Source of the DNA: Onchocerca volvulus
Lineage: Eukaryota > Nematoda > Chromadorea > Rhabditida > Onchocercidae
Direction of reading: 5' to 3'
DNA: 64,000 nt
NCBI GenBank assembly: GCA_000499405.2
Contig: HG738137.1
Location: 12,150,121-12,214,120, forward strand
Shown here: one piece after another, positions 38,821-53,740 of the stretch
Position numbering within the stretch: position 1 is the stretch's first letter
Layout of the letters: each line of letters starts with the position of its first letter
Translations under genes and position numbers: made by a program
Notes under the pieces: model-generated
What the model saw: the letters and a program-made list of their open reading frames with translations, nothing else
Databases searched by the model: none
What the model was told of the DNA's origin: nothing

Positions 38821-41800
38821 ATGGGTAAAGATCTGAAAGCGATATATGCACTTACGGAACAGCAACTTTTATTGATTCAACGTTATTTTATGTCCGACAC
38901 ATCTGATTATGTCAATGAAAACGGTATGTAAATTGTTTTATTCTCATGCACGCTTTTCATGCACTTTTACAACTAAACGTTGAATTTACGTGTAGAATAT
39001 TAGATGCATCTTTTTTTTTTCATGAGTTTTCTATTCATCTCACAAAATATTCACGAGGCAGAATTAGACATTTTCGTTAAAACGCATTCTCATAAGAAAA
39101 TTTAAAAAGAAAAATAAAAAATATATGAAAAAATGTTTTCAAAACAGAAATTTATGAAATTTGTCAAAATCTATACTTCATGCTCAAAGATTCAACTCAC
39201 TTTTATTTGTAACTGAACATGTAAATTTTGGAATTTCGTGCAAAATATTAAACATCTATGTTTTCACATTTTATGATGATTATTTCTCCTGAAAGAGTAA
39301 TCCAAAAGATGCATAAGTGAAAAAAAAAAGTTATTTCAGTACAGTTTTTGGCAAAATTTTATATAAAAACTTATTTTTGTCATCCTTTTCCACTTATACG
39401 TTTGATTCCTATTTTAAACGTTATGCAATTCACAATAATAAAAAATGAACTTTGATTTTTGGAAGAATTTCATTTTAAAAAATAATAATTTAAGGTTGCG
39501 TAGGCAATATGTTTTTTGATTATTTTATATAAGAAATCTAAGTATATAAGAATGAAATAATGGATGACTTTCATATAGCCAATTATGGAAATTGTGATGG
39601 AAAAGAAAATAATGCTATTTTTGCTAATGAGGGGAGTTTTGTAATTTTAGTCGACGAATGGATGACTGATGATGATAGTGATGATTCTAGTGCTGGAATG
39701 GATACTGAAAATGAAGCCGGAGTTGCTGACTGGACCGATTTCGGTTCATTCGATGTGATTTTTTTGTCCTGGTTGTTTATTACGACCATTGAAATGGATT
39801 TAAATAATTATGTAGTGAAATTATTTCTAAACATAAATCTTTCAGTTGGATAATTAAACTTTGTATTCCGTTATTCAAGTTGCGAAGAAATTTCAGGTTG
39901 ATGCTAATGATCCACGCCCTGCCCTTATTCGAAAAGAAAGTAAAGATTTCAAAAAGGGTGCCAAAAATTCGAGGTGGTTACAAGGGTCGTTGATTTCAGC
40001 TATAGGTAAGTGCAAAATTAAGTTAAGAAAAATAAACATTTTTGTTTTCCAATTAATTGAAAGTTTTTATTATTTTCAAGAATTAGTGTTCATTTTTTGC
40101 TGTTGGAAATTAATGTGATTTTTCCGTTCCCTTATTCTCTTAAGAAATTATTTTTGCCTAAATTTCTGTCAGAAATATACTAAATTAATTTCTGCATCAT
40201 GTTTCGATCATCATATAACTATTTCCTGAAAGGACAATGATTCCAGATGATAAATTAATTAGAGTCTAATTAAATTTTATTGCAGGAAATATGGATTTAC
40301 TAGTTTTTGCTCATGCACAAAAGATTGTTTCGATTGAGAAGAACCCTTCAGATAATACATTTCAAATAATTGCTCAATTTAACACAGCTGATTCATCTTG
40401 GTCTCCTCCGGTATGTCAATTTATACCTGCACAAAATTTAAAATCGAGTGAAATTAACTTATTCTTTATCTTTCATCCATGAGTTCGATGTTTCACTGAA
40501 CAGAGTAAAAATATGACTTATTTCTTTTAAGGCCTATATTCGTTGTTTATGTGTATTTCCATTGAGTTGTACAAGAAAAACAGAAACATCGTTATATGAT
40601 TGGTCAGCGATTGCTGTTGGAATGAGCAATGGATATGTTCGATTTTTTACGGAAAAAGGCTTGTTGCTTCGTTCAGATCATATAGCAGATAGGTGATTAT
40701 TTAACATTTATATCTAAAAAAATTTGTTAAATATAAATGTGCGCAAGAAATCTATGAACAATGTGCTATATTCCTTTAGAAAAAAAAAGTAAAAATCGTA
40801 GTTTGTGGAATCCAAAGATTTCTGGCTTGGTAAATAGTTCTTTGAATGTTGTGGTGAAATTCCTGGGTTAAAGATTTATTATGCCGATTTTTTCTTCGCT
40901 ATTCGATAATAGTCGGTTTGCAGTCCTATTGAAGAAATTCGTCTTGGAAGATCGATGATGGCAGGAAATCAAGAATTAGCGGTATTGTCTCAAACCGATT
41001 TGACATGTATCGAAGGGCTTTCGCTATATGTAGCGTTAAAAACAGCGAAAAGCCAAGTATGATTCAAGGATTTTTTTCTCAGTTATTTTCGTTACAGTAG
41101 TATAATTTTCTATAAGATGTTACAGTTCCTTTTCTACTTTATTTAGTTCATATACCATCAGTCACTTCCTTGGAATTAGTTCATCTGATGACGTAATTTT
41201 CCAGTTTGCAAACGGAGCCCATTTCAGAGTATTTGTTATTTTTTAATTTTCCTGAAATTTGCTTCATGTGATTTGAATCAGTAAACCACTTTGTTTCTCG
41301 ATTATCTTTGATAACTAACCATTTTATTAATCATGAGAAGCAAAAATAAAGAGTGGAATTTTGAAGTGATTATGTTTCCAATATTAGGTAAGAATTTTCA
41401 AAATAAATGTTTTCTTTTTTACAGCTTGCCTTTGGTGAGATAGACATTGAAAAAGTGGCAGCTCATGCGAAGTTAAACATTGAAAAATTAAAATTTGAAT
41501 CTGGTATAAACGTGGTTGATTTCGGTATTTCGGGTCCGTTGAAAGCAACCTGGTTCGATGTTTATAGTGCCGCAACACTTTCGCCTCAGGGTTACAAGGT
41601 AGGGACAGAGATCTGTTGAAGTTATTTGCCAGAATCATAGGACTGTCGGAAATTATCCAGCGAAATTTTGAAATCAGATCAATTTTGAATTTTTTTTTTT
41701 ATATGATTGGATTATTTCATGATTTTAGTGATGAAATTCTCTCGAATTTATCTATCAGTAATTTGTATGGTTACCTAAATTTTTTAAAATCACTGTTTTT

Positions 41801-44800
41801 GAAGCACTTTATTTTTTTTTAGGAAATATATTGCAATTTCTTAATTGATGCCTGAGATGGAGGATGAGATATTTAGCATGTTTTGGTAATCTTGAGATAT
41901 TTTTAGGCTAAAGTAGAACGCTCATCACTTCCGATTTATTCGACATATGTTTTTGCTGGCCGGTCACCTTATGTGGGCTTCGGTTGGCATACACCAGGTG
42001 CTTCGCAGAATGTTTTAAGTGATGCTTTATATGTTCTTGGAAATAAGGTATATAAAATTTTTTTTCTGAAGGGAATGAGAATGAAGGAATTAAGAATCGA
42101 AGAGATTTTTCATGAAACTAATGTTTTGCTGTCGTTCAATTTTGAAATGAAAACATTGAACTTTAGAAGAAAAAAGCAAATTTTAAGTTGACGTCGTCTG
42201 TTGCATCAAGTATGCCATCATTTGGCATACGTTCGTTTCTGAGTATGGGCGTATCCCGGAAAGATCAACCGATTGTCGAAATTAAACCTAGTGTTGTGAT
42301 ACCAATGCGTTCATCTATTGTTGATGGTAAGCGTGAAGGTGAACGTATATATATGGCACCATCAAAGTATAAACTTGCTGCAGTTACAGATTCATTAGCC
42401 CGTGTAACCTTAATTGATGTTAGTGATTTACTTATCCTTAAATTATTCGTAGAATTGTTTCATTTTTGTTTTGAAGTAATATAAATACTATTACTTATTA
42501 ATTCTCTATATAACTTATGCATCTTACTGGACCTTTTTCGTAATTTTTTTTCACGATCATCAAGTTTGTATATGAAATAAATAGACTGTGAAGTTGTAAG
42601 GATTTATTGAAGTGTGAAATTTGCAGATTAGGACCCGTCATATGGTGCGAATGTGGAAGGGATATCGCGATGCACGTTGTGCTTGGTTAGAAGGTGTATC
42701 CACATTAGACCGAAAAAAAAGTAGGTATGAACTTGATCTACAACCATCAACTGCATTATTCTTGGTAATATTTGCACCACGGCGTGGTTTACTCGAAGCT
42801 TGGAGTATGCAGGTATTGTCCAATCTGCAGATTTTTTTATTTTTTTCCTTAGTAAGAGGTGTATAATTTTTATGATCGATATGAGATATTTTTTGTGAAA
42901 AGTCGAGTTTAATTAGTTTGCATTTCTTTCAGTTCATTTCTTAATGTTTTATATATTTTATCATGTGCCGATTGGTCGCAATTTGCAGTTTTTCATTTCA
43001 AATTAAGATATTTGAAATTATTGTCAAATGAGATTTTGAGTTATTGCCTAATATAAACCATGAAATTGCTCTTTCTTTTGCTTATATATGATCGTTTCAA
43101 GAAATTCTTATCTGTTATGTAATAATTTAATATCTCTCCAAAATAAAATGTTTATAAAAATTCATTCTACTGTTCTACTTAACTGCTTTCAAAAAATTCA
43201 GAATGGAAGACGAGTTTTTGCGTCAACTGTAGATCGGCATGGTCGATTAATTGGTATACCGCAACTCAACGATCATTTATTAGGTTGCGATGAACGGACT
43301 GCAGTACATTTGCCATCTGTTTTCTTTCTGTCATCGGATGGAACAATTTATGTAAGATTAATCAAAAATTTCTGAAATTCATGATGAATAAGTTATTTTG
43401 ATACGATTTATTTTAAAATGTAATGATGGATTTTTTTTTTAAACATGATTTCTTTATCTTGTATTTTAAGCATCTCTGGATTCCTTTTCATCGTGCATTG
43501 TCGGACGAAAGTGATTCCGCTATTCACGATTCAAGCATTATCAAAGAGGTCAGTTCGCAGATCCATTTCAAATTCATTTTCATATAGATAAAGAAAAATT
43601 ATTTTAGCTCGCAAATTTTTCTTTAATTTTCAATCCCCTCTTCCCTGTGAAAAATGATCAGGATTGAAAGGTTACTTGGAGAATCAGGAAAAAAAAAGCT
43701 ATAATTAAACTATCTTGATATCTTTTTTATTCAAGATTTTCTGAAATCATTCTTGACGACAAACATAAATATCAGTTAAGACTCGATATGTTTCAATGAA
43801 TTAGGGAATCTCGAGTTAGAATTAGATTTTGACCATGCTAATGAAGTCTAATGATATTTGGAAAATTGGTCGAAAGCATAGCATATTCTGAAAACACCGA
43901 AAATCCAGAAAAGATTGTTTTATAAAGATGTGATGTATGACAGAAGATGAATTTCAGATTAATGATTTGGTAAAAAATGGTGATGTAGAAAATTTTTCAA
44001 CTTGGTTACGATTTTTCCGAGCTCTAAAGACTGTTCCTGCAATGAGAGAAAGCATAGATATTCTGTGGCGGAATTGTGATATCGACTGTTACATATTCAG
44101 TCCTATTATGGCTTCCGTTCTACAACATGTGGAAAGCTATCATGCTGTGGTTTGAGTTTTACATATTATTGACTTTGATAGTCTGTTCGTTTCTATTTTA
44201 GTTATACAATTCTTTCCAATCGTCATTTGTCTTTCTTTCGTTCAGCTTGAAAAATGTCTTCCGTTTTTTATTTTTTTCGAGAAAAGTATTCCATTTTATT
44301 TGGGAGCTTGAATCTTGATAAAATCATTTTAGATGTTATCTTTTTCATTTATAATTTCTCTTCATCTTATTCTTGCTATATAATTAGAAATTTCATAAAT
44401 ATTTTAAAATGTTTATTGTTCAAAAATGTGTTTATACTTTTTCTTGTTCTGTCAACCATCTATTTGTTCGTAATAATGCGAGAAAACATGTAAAAATGTT
44501 ATTTAACACGAATTTTATTTTCAGAAGAAATCTCCAGACAGCCATAATTTCGTGATTTATATTGCTACAATTTCTCAACTCCTTGACGTTTACGTCTGTT
44601 TGCTTAAAATAGATACTGAACAACCTAATACGACAAATGAGGAATTCGAAAAAGCTGATATAGCTAAAAAACTTTTCATTGATAAAGAAATGCTGAATTT
44701 ATGCTTGGAGCGAATTTCCAAGTAAGTTCAGTCTGAGTCTACTTTTTCTTTTTTTTTTTTTCTGAATTTGCACCAAATGATTGTATGAATTTTATAACAG

Positions 44801-47800
44801 TACAGTTGGAAACTTATTTTTTTGTCAATTAAATGATTCTCCACATTGTGTTTAACCTAACTAAGACCTCCCGATCAGTCCATAAATTCAGTTTTCTGAA
44901 TGTGAAGAAATTGAATGATATTTTTTCTCCTTTCTCACTTAGCACATTTTATTTGCAAAATGATGATTTCTGTGTATCTATATTTTGCAGGAAATTATGT
45001 AATAATATCATTTTATGATAAATTGTAGTAAATTTTTCTTATCATTCAGGTGCAGCACTGAGAACAATTCTGTGAATGAGAAAAATCTCACATTTGTTGA
45101 ATTCATATCACATTTTGATTTGACTCAAGCGACTTTGGCAGCATCAAATCAAAGACGGTTAAAAAACAAGTAGCTTTTCTTATTATTCACTGACTTCATT
45201 TAAAAATAAATGAATGAATTTGTCGCGAATGAAAACGATTAGATTATCTTCAGGTTGCTCAAGAAAACTCCTGCATTAGGCAATCTCCTATTTGATGGTG
45301 TTTTAAAGGAACGTTGTACGATCCAGCACTTCTTGGATCACGTGATATCACAACTTGGTTTATCAGGAGTAAGTTTTATGTTGCATCTGAATTGATTCAT
45401 TGTCTTCGTAAACATTTATATCTCTAAATCATTTTTTGTCTTTTTTCTTCACTTATTGCTGATTATTATAGTTGGAATGAATATTGCATATTTAACCTAA
45501 TGAGTTTTCTATCGCGTACCTACATGAGTATAATGACTATCAGATATTTTTGGATTGTGTGGGATTGTGATGTAGATAACTATTACTCTGTTTTTTTTAG
45601 AGATCATTGAACATTTCTTTTTCAGTTTTTCTATTAATCAGATAATGGTGAGTGTGTTTTTTCAGAACGATTTGGCGGATGCATTTTGTGCATATTGGTT
45701 CAGTTCATGTGATGATTTCGTTCATCGTTTGCCATATATTCTAATTCTCTGTAAACATCTGTCCGAAGTTGATTCCGATGAACAATCTTGGTTAACCAAA
45801 GTGGAACGAAATATTCTTAACAGGTACTAAATTAGTGTTTTCTGGATCATTATTTTCTCATCAGCATTTTTTGCATTTTATTCATGATTTGATGTCTCAT
45901 TTTACTAGTACCGATAGAGATTTTTCGTAAGCGATAGTATAAAGTTAGTTTTCCGATAATAATATTTGGCATAATACTTTCAGCCAAGAACTTGGTCCAG
46001 CTTTGACGTTGTGTCTGGTTGCACGAGCTGTTGCATACACTCAGAAGCATTCATCACCAAATAAAGTTAGTTATTTTTTTTATGCCGTATATTATTTTAA
46101 GTAGAATTACTTTTAAAAGGAATTGAAAATCTCTCAGTGAAGGAAAAAATGGATTAAGGTAGAATTGAAAAGAAATATAAAAATGATAGGAAATAGTACG
46201 ACGAATTTTGCAAATTTTTTGCTAATAAATCTAATATTTCAGATCAACAGCAATGATGAATTGAATGATGAATCACATCATGAGGATTGGGATAAGGTAG
46301 AATTAACGCTGGAGTGGTGGGATTTGCTTTCAAGACATTTACAGTGCATGATTGTCCTTAAAGCACTACCTGGTAGCTTACGAGTCTGTCTTTCGGATTT
46401 AATTAGTGATGGTCCAGCTTATTATAGGGAACAGGTATTTTAGTCTTTCAATTTTTAAAATTTTTGAGGGAAATGCATGAAATTTTCCAGAAACTTTTTT
46501 CCACTATCTAAAATTATTAATGATACGAAAATAAAACCCTTCTAGCAATGTTATTAATGATTACCTACTTCGTTGTCTACAATGGAGAGTGGTTATTTTA
46601 AAAATGTTAGTATTTGACAAAGCAGGTATATTTGTTATAAGTTTTATTTTGATTTTTCTTCCTCTTTTCTCACTACTTTCTCGTTTTTGATCGTTTTAAT
46701 TTGTCGTTTTAATCTACCTTAGTTTCGATATAGACTGGACAGGACATGAGGTAGATCTATGAAACTTTAATTTGCACTGTTTGTTTTCAATATCGATCGT
46801 GAAAAAGGCATATATTCAGCTAGGGCAATTTGTTGAGGAAAATATTGAATCTATATATGAAGTAATTAATAGATTACGAAAATTACGAGATGCATTTCAC
46901 CAATTATAAATGCATTTTAAAATTTTAGATTGGTAAATGGTCAGCAGGATTCAGCTTGGATCCAGAACATTTTTATGATATTTTCGATGATCCGACGATA
47001 GTAAATCCAAAAATAAAATGGGAAGTTACAATCGGTGAATTGCGAAAATTATTCCCAATAAGTCTTTCACCTGAACTTGTCATATGTGATTGTGCTTGGG
47101 AATGTATTGGTGCATGGAGGCGTCACAAAGATAAAAATGCAGCTTACAAATTGTTAGAAGTGTGGACTTCGTACATATTATTTGTATATTTCTCTTTTTA
47201 GTTCTTCTTTCTTTTCAGATTATGAATGAACTGCTGTTTCTGAATCCTTTTTGAATAAGTTACAAATTACTTTTCTTTTTATCAGTTTTTTAGTTGATAT
47301 AGAATATCTCTCTTCATTAATTATTTTACTTCGCTGGTATCTTTTTGCGCTTCTTAGTTTATTTAATATTTTTCGTTAAGCTAATTATTCGATTTCATTT
47401 GTTTATTTGTTTTTTGATAGAATCAAACTATTTCGTATATTTTTATTTCATTTCTTACCTATTTTTTATTTCAGAAAGCGGTGAACTTTGTTGAACTTTT
47501 GGGGGAAGCAGGTATATTACAGCATGGTATCTGCTTTATGATGTGGAATACATTTCTTCGTCATCCTTTTCGATATATTTACGATTTTCTGAATCGGAAA
47601 TCGTCAAAGTTTAAGAAATTGGAGGATTGCCGAATGGATTTGGCAAGTGTTTATTCAAAATCTTTGAAATTTCAAAACATATTATATTTTTGATGATAAA
47701 AATTTTGCTGAACAAATAGAATTTCGCATGTAATTAAGAAACTTATACATTTTGGAACATATATATATATATATATGATTTATAACTAATCAGAAGATGT

Positions 47801-50381
47801 GACATATGTTTCATAACCGATTGTGAAATATGTTATTTTTTGCTCATGATATATTACATTTACTCCAAAAAATGAAAAGGTTTCCATGCATATCTTCTTA
47901 CCTATTAAATATTATCATATTTTATTGTAAAATTTAATTTTTGATTCGGCAGTCATTCAATCCATATAATCTTTTTTCATGTTATTAATATAATAAAGAG
48001 CTTTTTGAAGAAAAATTGTATTTTTAGGAGCATTTCCCTTCCTACTGCACAAAAATTTTACGTTTATTGCGGTATTCTGTAAAATATGCGGAAGCAATGG
48101 ATGGAAATGATGATTCATCGAGTGCTTCGATTGATCATAATTTATTCGAAGATTTTATTGAAGCAATTTTTGAATTCCAACGTCGTAAACAAACGAAGCC
48201 AAAGTATATTGTTCCACTTTTTTTTTATCATTGTACATAATTAAGTTATTGAGTAGACAAATTACAAATCTTTTTTTCTGAAGATTGATGCTTGACAAAC
48301 AGTCAAATATCAGTTTTGAAAAGGACGAAAAGGTCTTCGATAACAGTCATTTTTTTGACATTTTAGTTTTCTAATACTGAGATTTTTTTTCTACTTATGT
48401 AGACCTATAAATTATTCGAGTAGCTGTTGAATAATCTTTGCTGGATAAGCTAGTTTTATCCACTAATAAGTGGACTAAACTAACTTAACGCGAAGTTAAT
48501 TGACGGATAATAAACAGGTATTATCTCATCGGTTTCCTTTCATATGCATATTTATTTCTTTCATGATTCAAATGTATTCTTTTCATTCTAAATAGGTGTA
48601 TTATTTAATTTACTGATGAACTGAAAATTTTAGTGTTATAAAGCTGATATTTAAATTTGTTATCATAATAAAACAATCATTTATACAATTTGCAATTATT
48701 TTTGGATATTTTACTGTTTTTGACATTTTTTAGGAAACCATTAAGTCTCATAGCTGGATTTCAAAAACCAGTGAATTATCCGCTTGCTTGCCATCATCAT
48801 GATCTTGCAATGGTAATCGAATTGCAAGTAGGTTATTTACCATTCTTATTAAAAAGTTTTGCACTGGATGATGATACAATTACGGAACTTACTCATAGTG
48901 ATGATCGAAAGCTTAGATGTTCAGAGAGTTACATGTTTTACTCCAACTTACTTAATTGTTATACCTGAGTAAATTAAAATAAAACATTTGGGATGTACGA
49001 TTTTGAGATCCTTCTCACTGAGTGCTGTGTCGTTCCCAGAATTTTTTTTACAGGAAGAATCTTTAAATGGATTTCAAGTTTCTAAAACTACAAACTTGAT
49101 AAAATGTTTCTCCAAGTTTCGTCGAAATAATTTTACTTGATCGTTTACTCAATGAGGAAGAAGCTAGTTTTATACGTTGAAATTTTTAATTGCAAAATCT
49201 GCAGGTCGCTCTGGAAGAATGGCCTCCAGGACCAAAATATTTGTTCGATTCAGTTGGAGAACGGGCATTTTTTGAATCATTTTATGCTCATCCGTTGATT
49301 CCTATAGAAAGCATTACGGAGAGTGTCCGAGAAAAAAGGATGGATTTTCTGAAAAAATGTATCACGCATAATGGTTCACCAGAATTTACCCGTAACTTAC
49401 GTTTTCATATCTATGATTTAGCTAATGATTGGATGCTTAATGCTGACGAAATCAAGAGTAAGGTAATACTTTTGAGATTTTCAATTATTTTAATAGGAGA
49501 AAGCGTAAAAAGAAAACAGATTAAAGTATAATCATCAATTTGCAGATTTGAAAAGTGTCAATTCCAAAAATTATTTTGAATTAAACTTGCAAAATTCTTC
49601 AAGTTTTTCTTTAATAAAACAATTTCTTTTATGCATTTTATTTGTTTATTGAAAAAGCAAACCGCCACAGCATTTTCAAGAAATTCTCATAGTTTTAGGA
49701 AGTTATTACTTTATTTCAAAAAGGTCTTGATAGCGAAGCAAGAGATATCTTAAAAGTGATGGAAAATATGGAACTTTTACCTTATGAACTTTTTGACGTA
49801 GCTGTTGCGCGTATCCGAAAGTGGTTTGATACAAACGAAAAGGAAGATCTTATGATGCGTAGTTTAAGGATGTCATTCATGAATGATCGGTAAGAAGATT
49901 TTAGAAATTTTAATTATGCAAAATTTTTCCAGGTACTTTACTATCAAATAATGATTGAAAATTCTAATTTCTTTTATATGCTGAATGAAACATAGATTTG
50001 GAAAGACTTCGTGTAAAGCAGAGATCAGGAGCTATGATATTAAAAGGAAATTTACGTTCAGATTGAAAATGAATATCAAATAAATATCTTTCAACATCTT
50101 TTAAGTCTAACTATCAATTCAATATTTTCAAATCGAAAAGTTTTTCTGTTGTTCTGTTGAATTCAAATCTTTTTTTGGAAAAAATTTTTAGAATGATGAA
50201 ATGTATTCGTGAATCAAAAATGGAAGTTGTCCTGGTTTCGCCGGATGATATTAATCAACTCATGCGTCAAGTAAGAATATGCTTAAATCGTGTACAGTCA
50301 AATGATCAAGCAGTTAAAATTAATCACCTTGCTGTTGATTTCGAAAAACTTATAATGATGATCCAAAAATCATGTTTTTAA
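38821..50381 (+). CDS. rbg-2: Rab3 GTPase-activating protein non-catalytic subunit (RAB3GAP2)
   Basis: Regulatory subunit of Rab3GAP, which with RAB3GAP1 acts on Rab3 and as a Rab18 exchange factor at the ER. Model: 1352 aa (human 1393), 26 exons: 38821-38923, 39651-39754, 39897-40005, 40286-40410, 40532-40692, 40924-41056, 41425-41598, 41907-42047, 42188-42418, 42627-42812, 43202-43351, 43471-43548, 43958-44149, 44525-44721, 45050-45169, 45254-45368, 45666-45823, 45984-46065, 46243-46434, 46929-47159, 47475-47642, 48028-48203, 48734-48827, 49205-49462, 49699-49889, 50192-50381. Seen: an N-terminal beta-propeller-like part (VGMSNGYVRFFTEKGLLL); the family hallmarks MWKGYRDARCAWLEG (436-450) and FLVIFAPRRGLLEAWS (472-487); later HGICFMMWNTFLRH and LFDSVGERAFF, matching human MMWNTFL and LFDSKGKNAFF. 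The intron after 47,642 uses a GC donor. TTTCCAG ends 7 nt before the ATG, a likely trans-splice site. The C-terminus is the least certain part (see findings). Confidence 0.95.
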
Positions 50382-51961
50382 TCTTTATTTGTGCAGATAC
50401 CATTTGCTGTTCTGCTTGCTCATTTATTACGAAAAAATCGGTTATTAGAAGTCAGATCGAAAATAGTATGTTTATCAGTGATTCCCGAGAAAAGTTTTGA
50501 AATGTCGTTTTTATCTTTCTGTAAATACTTTTGTAGTGTTTGTTTTAAGAGAAAAAAGATTGCAGAAAATTTTCAACTTTTGCATCTTTCTTAAAAACAG
50601 CGGAATTCATTTGGCTTTGTAAAAAATTTCACATTTTTCGTTTCAAAATTTTCCAATTTGTTATAATGCATGGATCAGTATGCATTTCAGACTGTAAAAT
50701 GTGCATAATACATTCCAATATATTACATAGTTCTTTTGACATGAGGGTCTTCATATGTAAATAAAGGAACTATTCTGGTTTTTATTTGAAATGTTTGATT
50801 TGAAATTTTAGACTTTGTTTATTTAATGAATATGATTTACTGATTTTTTGAATTTTTTTGTAGTTTTCGATTTCTGATACTTTATCAGATTTGAGCACAA
50901 ATATCTATGATTTGTTGTTTCTACGAGTTTTTTTTCTAATGCTGAAAAATTGTCATTGTTTTGCTCAAATTGTGTTATTTTATTGTAAATACTTGAAATA
51001 GGAATTGAAAGGAGATAGAAAAATAATAAGAAAAGCATAAAGTGATGAAAAAATGAAATGAAATTTTCAAGTTCTCGTTTATGATGAGTATTAGGATTTC
51101 TGATTTAGGATATTGCCTTGGGATTTTATGACAGGTTAATTTCTCTTATTTCTCTTATGCATATTCTTTCATCAGGGTATCTGATTTAATCCTAAATTGT
51201 AATATCTACTGAAATTTCAAATTTTCAATTAGTGAAGTCATTTATTGTTTTGTTTTTTCGATGTATAATTTTGATATTGGTTTCATTTGATCATATTTTT
51301 TTTTCCATTTATTGAAACTATTATAATTTGGATTGATACATTTTATAAATCTGACATATCTTTCATATGTAATGTTACGTCAGGAATTCACGTCTTTTAT
51401 TGTATGCGTGTTTTACGTTTCAAACGTCTGTTTAAATGTTCTTTCACACTGTACATTGCTACCATGTACATAAGGGTTTTATAATAAAGATACATGTTTG
51501 GTGAAAAAATTTAGGACAATGTTGAACATTATTCATTTGATTATATGAATTTTTATATTTTTATGGTTCTTAAATTTTCAAATTTCAAAATCTTTAGCAC
51601 TCAGATATTACCATAATTTTATCTTTGGTTTAGATCTAAATTGATTGTCAGAATTTGATTCTGATGTTGATAATGAGGATAAGAGATAATATGGATGAAT
51701 CAAATCTTAAAAATTTTTCAATACTTGGTACGACACTTTTGAAGGAATCTCTCTTCAATTTGCTGAGAGAAGTTTGTAAATTCATTTTGAGCAATTCAAC
51801 TTCATCAAATGATTATTTTCCTCTGATTTTTAAATTATTTTCAAATCTCTAAGTCCTTTTCATAATCGATTTCTTCGTTAATGGATAACTGTGATGATTA
51901 TCTTTTTCGAATCATTTATTACTGAGAAAAATAGAGAGAGAGGAGGGAAAGAGAGAAAAAT

Positions 51962-52430
51962 GAAGAAAAGAATTTATGGAGAGAGAGAGAAAGATGGAGG
52001 AAAAGAATTCATAGAGAGAGAGGGGGAAGGATGGAAAAAAAGAATTCATCTTTAAATTCTTCTACTTAAACTCCTTAAATTCAGAAATGAATAATGTTGA
52101 GTATGAGAGGAAAAAGGGAGTTGGAAAAAAATAGGACAAAAGATTAGAAATTTTAGAATGATAATATGTAAATGATTATTTTGAGAGAAATGATTTTGAA
52201 TGATAAGGAAAATGGAAATGGAATGATTTGATTACGATTGATAAAAAAAGATGGGAATTGAATTATTTGATTTTAAATGATAGGGAAGATGAAAATTGAA
52301 TGATTTAAACTACTCCATTATTTCAATGAAAAAAGTTATGAGGAATTTTTCTTTTTTGATTTTTTCGATGAAAAAGGTCATCAAGGACTTCTTTTTTTTT
52401 TTTTTGATTTTCACAGAAATTTTATTGTAT
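51962..52430. repeat. Cluster of degenerate minisatellites
   Basis: Three adjacent repeat families. About 51,962-52,050 has a 35-37-bp GA-rich unit (GAAGAAAAGAATTTATGGAG, GAGGAAAAGAATTCATAGAG, then a partial GAAAAAAAGAATTCATC). About 52,198-52,313 has three diverged 38-39-bp units built on GAATGATAAGGAAAATGGAA. About 52,320-52,430 has two copies of an ATGAAAAAGGTCAT ... TTTTTTGATTTT unit. Confidence 0.7.
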
Positions 52431-53740
52431 CTATTTTATTCGTATATATCGAATAGATTAATTCATTTATTGCATTTTTCACTTTATCTGATATTTTTAC
52501 GTCAATCAGTTACGTGTATTATTTGACTAAATGCTCATAAAATTGACAGCTGAGTTAGTTTGAAGCAAAAGTTTTTGGAAGTTCTTGTACATTCTCGAAT
52601 GTTCACTCCATAATTTCATTTATCTTTTCTTCATTTAAATCCACGATGATCATAAGTTATTGATTTTATTGACTATTGATTATCGATTGCATGCGAAGGT
52701 CATCATTTGTCATATGCGTGTAGCGGATCCTCTCACTGAAGACCATAGATTATTTGTATCACTTGCAATTTCTATCCTACATTTGCTTTTATCCTATCTT
52801 GTTTTGAATTCGTGAGAGAAGTTGTTATGATCTTTACTCTTTCATTTTTTTGCGCATTGATTTTTTAATTCATGGTTGTTATTTCTAATTAATTAAGTTT
52901 ATAATTATTTTATTTACAGACTTATTTTGCATGCTTTGTAATGCTTTATATTCATTAACAATTTCATTAAAGCAATGACTTAAAGAATGAATTATAGTAT
53001 ATGAAATAAAAAATATTGATTTATTTATTGAGTTATATTTTTGATTTATATGATTAAATATTAAATACAATTTGTAGGTTGTTTATATGCATCTATCTAT
53101 CTCTTTCTTATTTGTCTATGTGTAACAGATGTTAAAATAATTTTATTTCATAAAATTCAATTGATAAAAGATAAAATACGTTGAATGTAATGGTAAAAGA
53201 TAGATAGTATTGAATAGAACTTAGTTATTTCTTTCGTTTCTTAGCTGATTGGTTGAGTTTAATTTAAATGTGTCTATGTGTGTAATTAGTTTAATTATCT
53301 AATATTTATATGCATAAATCTGTATGTGTGTATGTTTATGTTTATCAGTTTGAATGATTATTTGTCCAATTACAAAATATTAATATTTAAATTTTTATTG
53401 GCAATACTAAAACTGCTAATTTGAAAGCATATAGTTGAAAAGTTGATGATGAAGAAAGGCAGTAGCATAAGCAAAGCAATCATTTCATTTTTCGATCCAA
53501 TGTTACACAGCTGTCAAACGTGCGGAACGAGAAAATTCGGAAATGCATACGTGCAAAAAGGAAGAATTTTGGAATGGATGAATTTTCATTTTAGGCTTTT
53601 ACAAATATTTGCAAATGAAGCAAAATGCTTTGGCAAAATTTCTCTCCCTCTCTATGTATGTTGTCAATCATTTTTGAAATAAGTCACGAATGAAGAATTA
53701 TTTGTGTCCCGCCCTTTTTTCCCTCTCTTTTTGATTTTTA

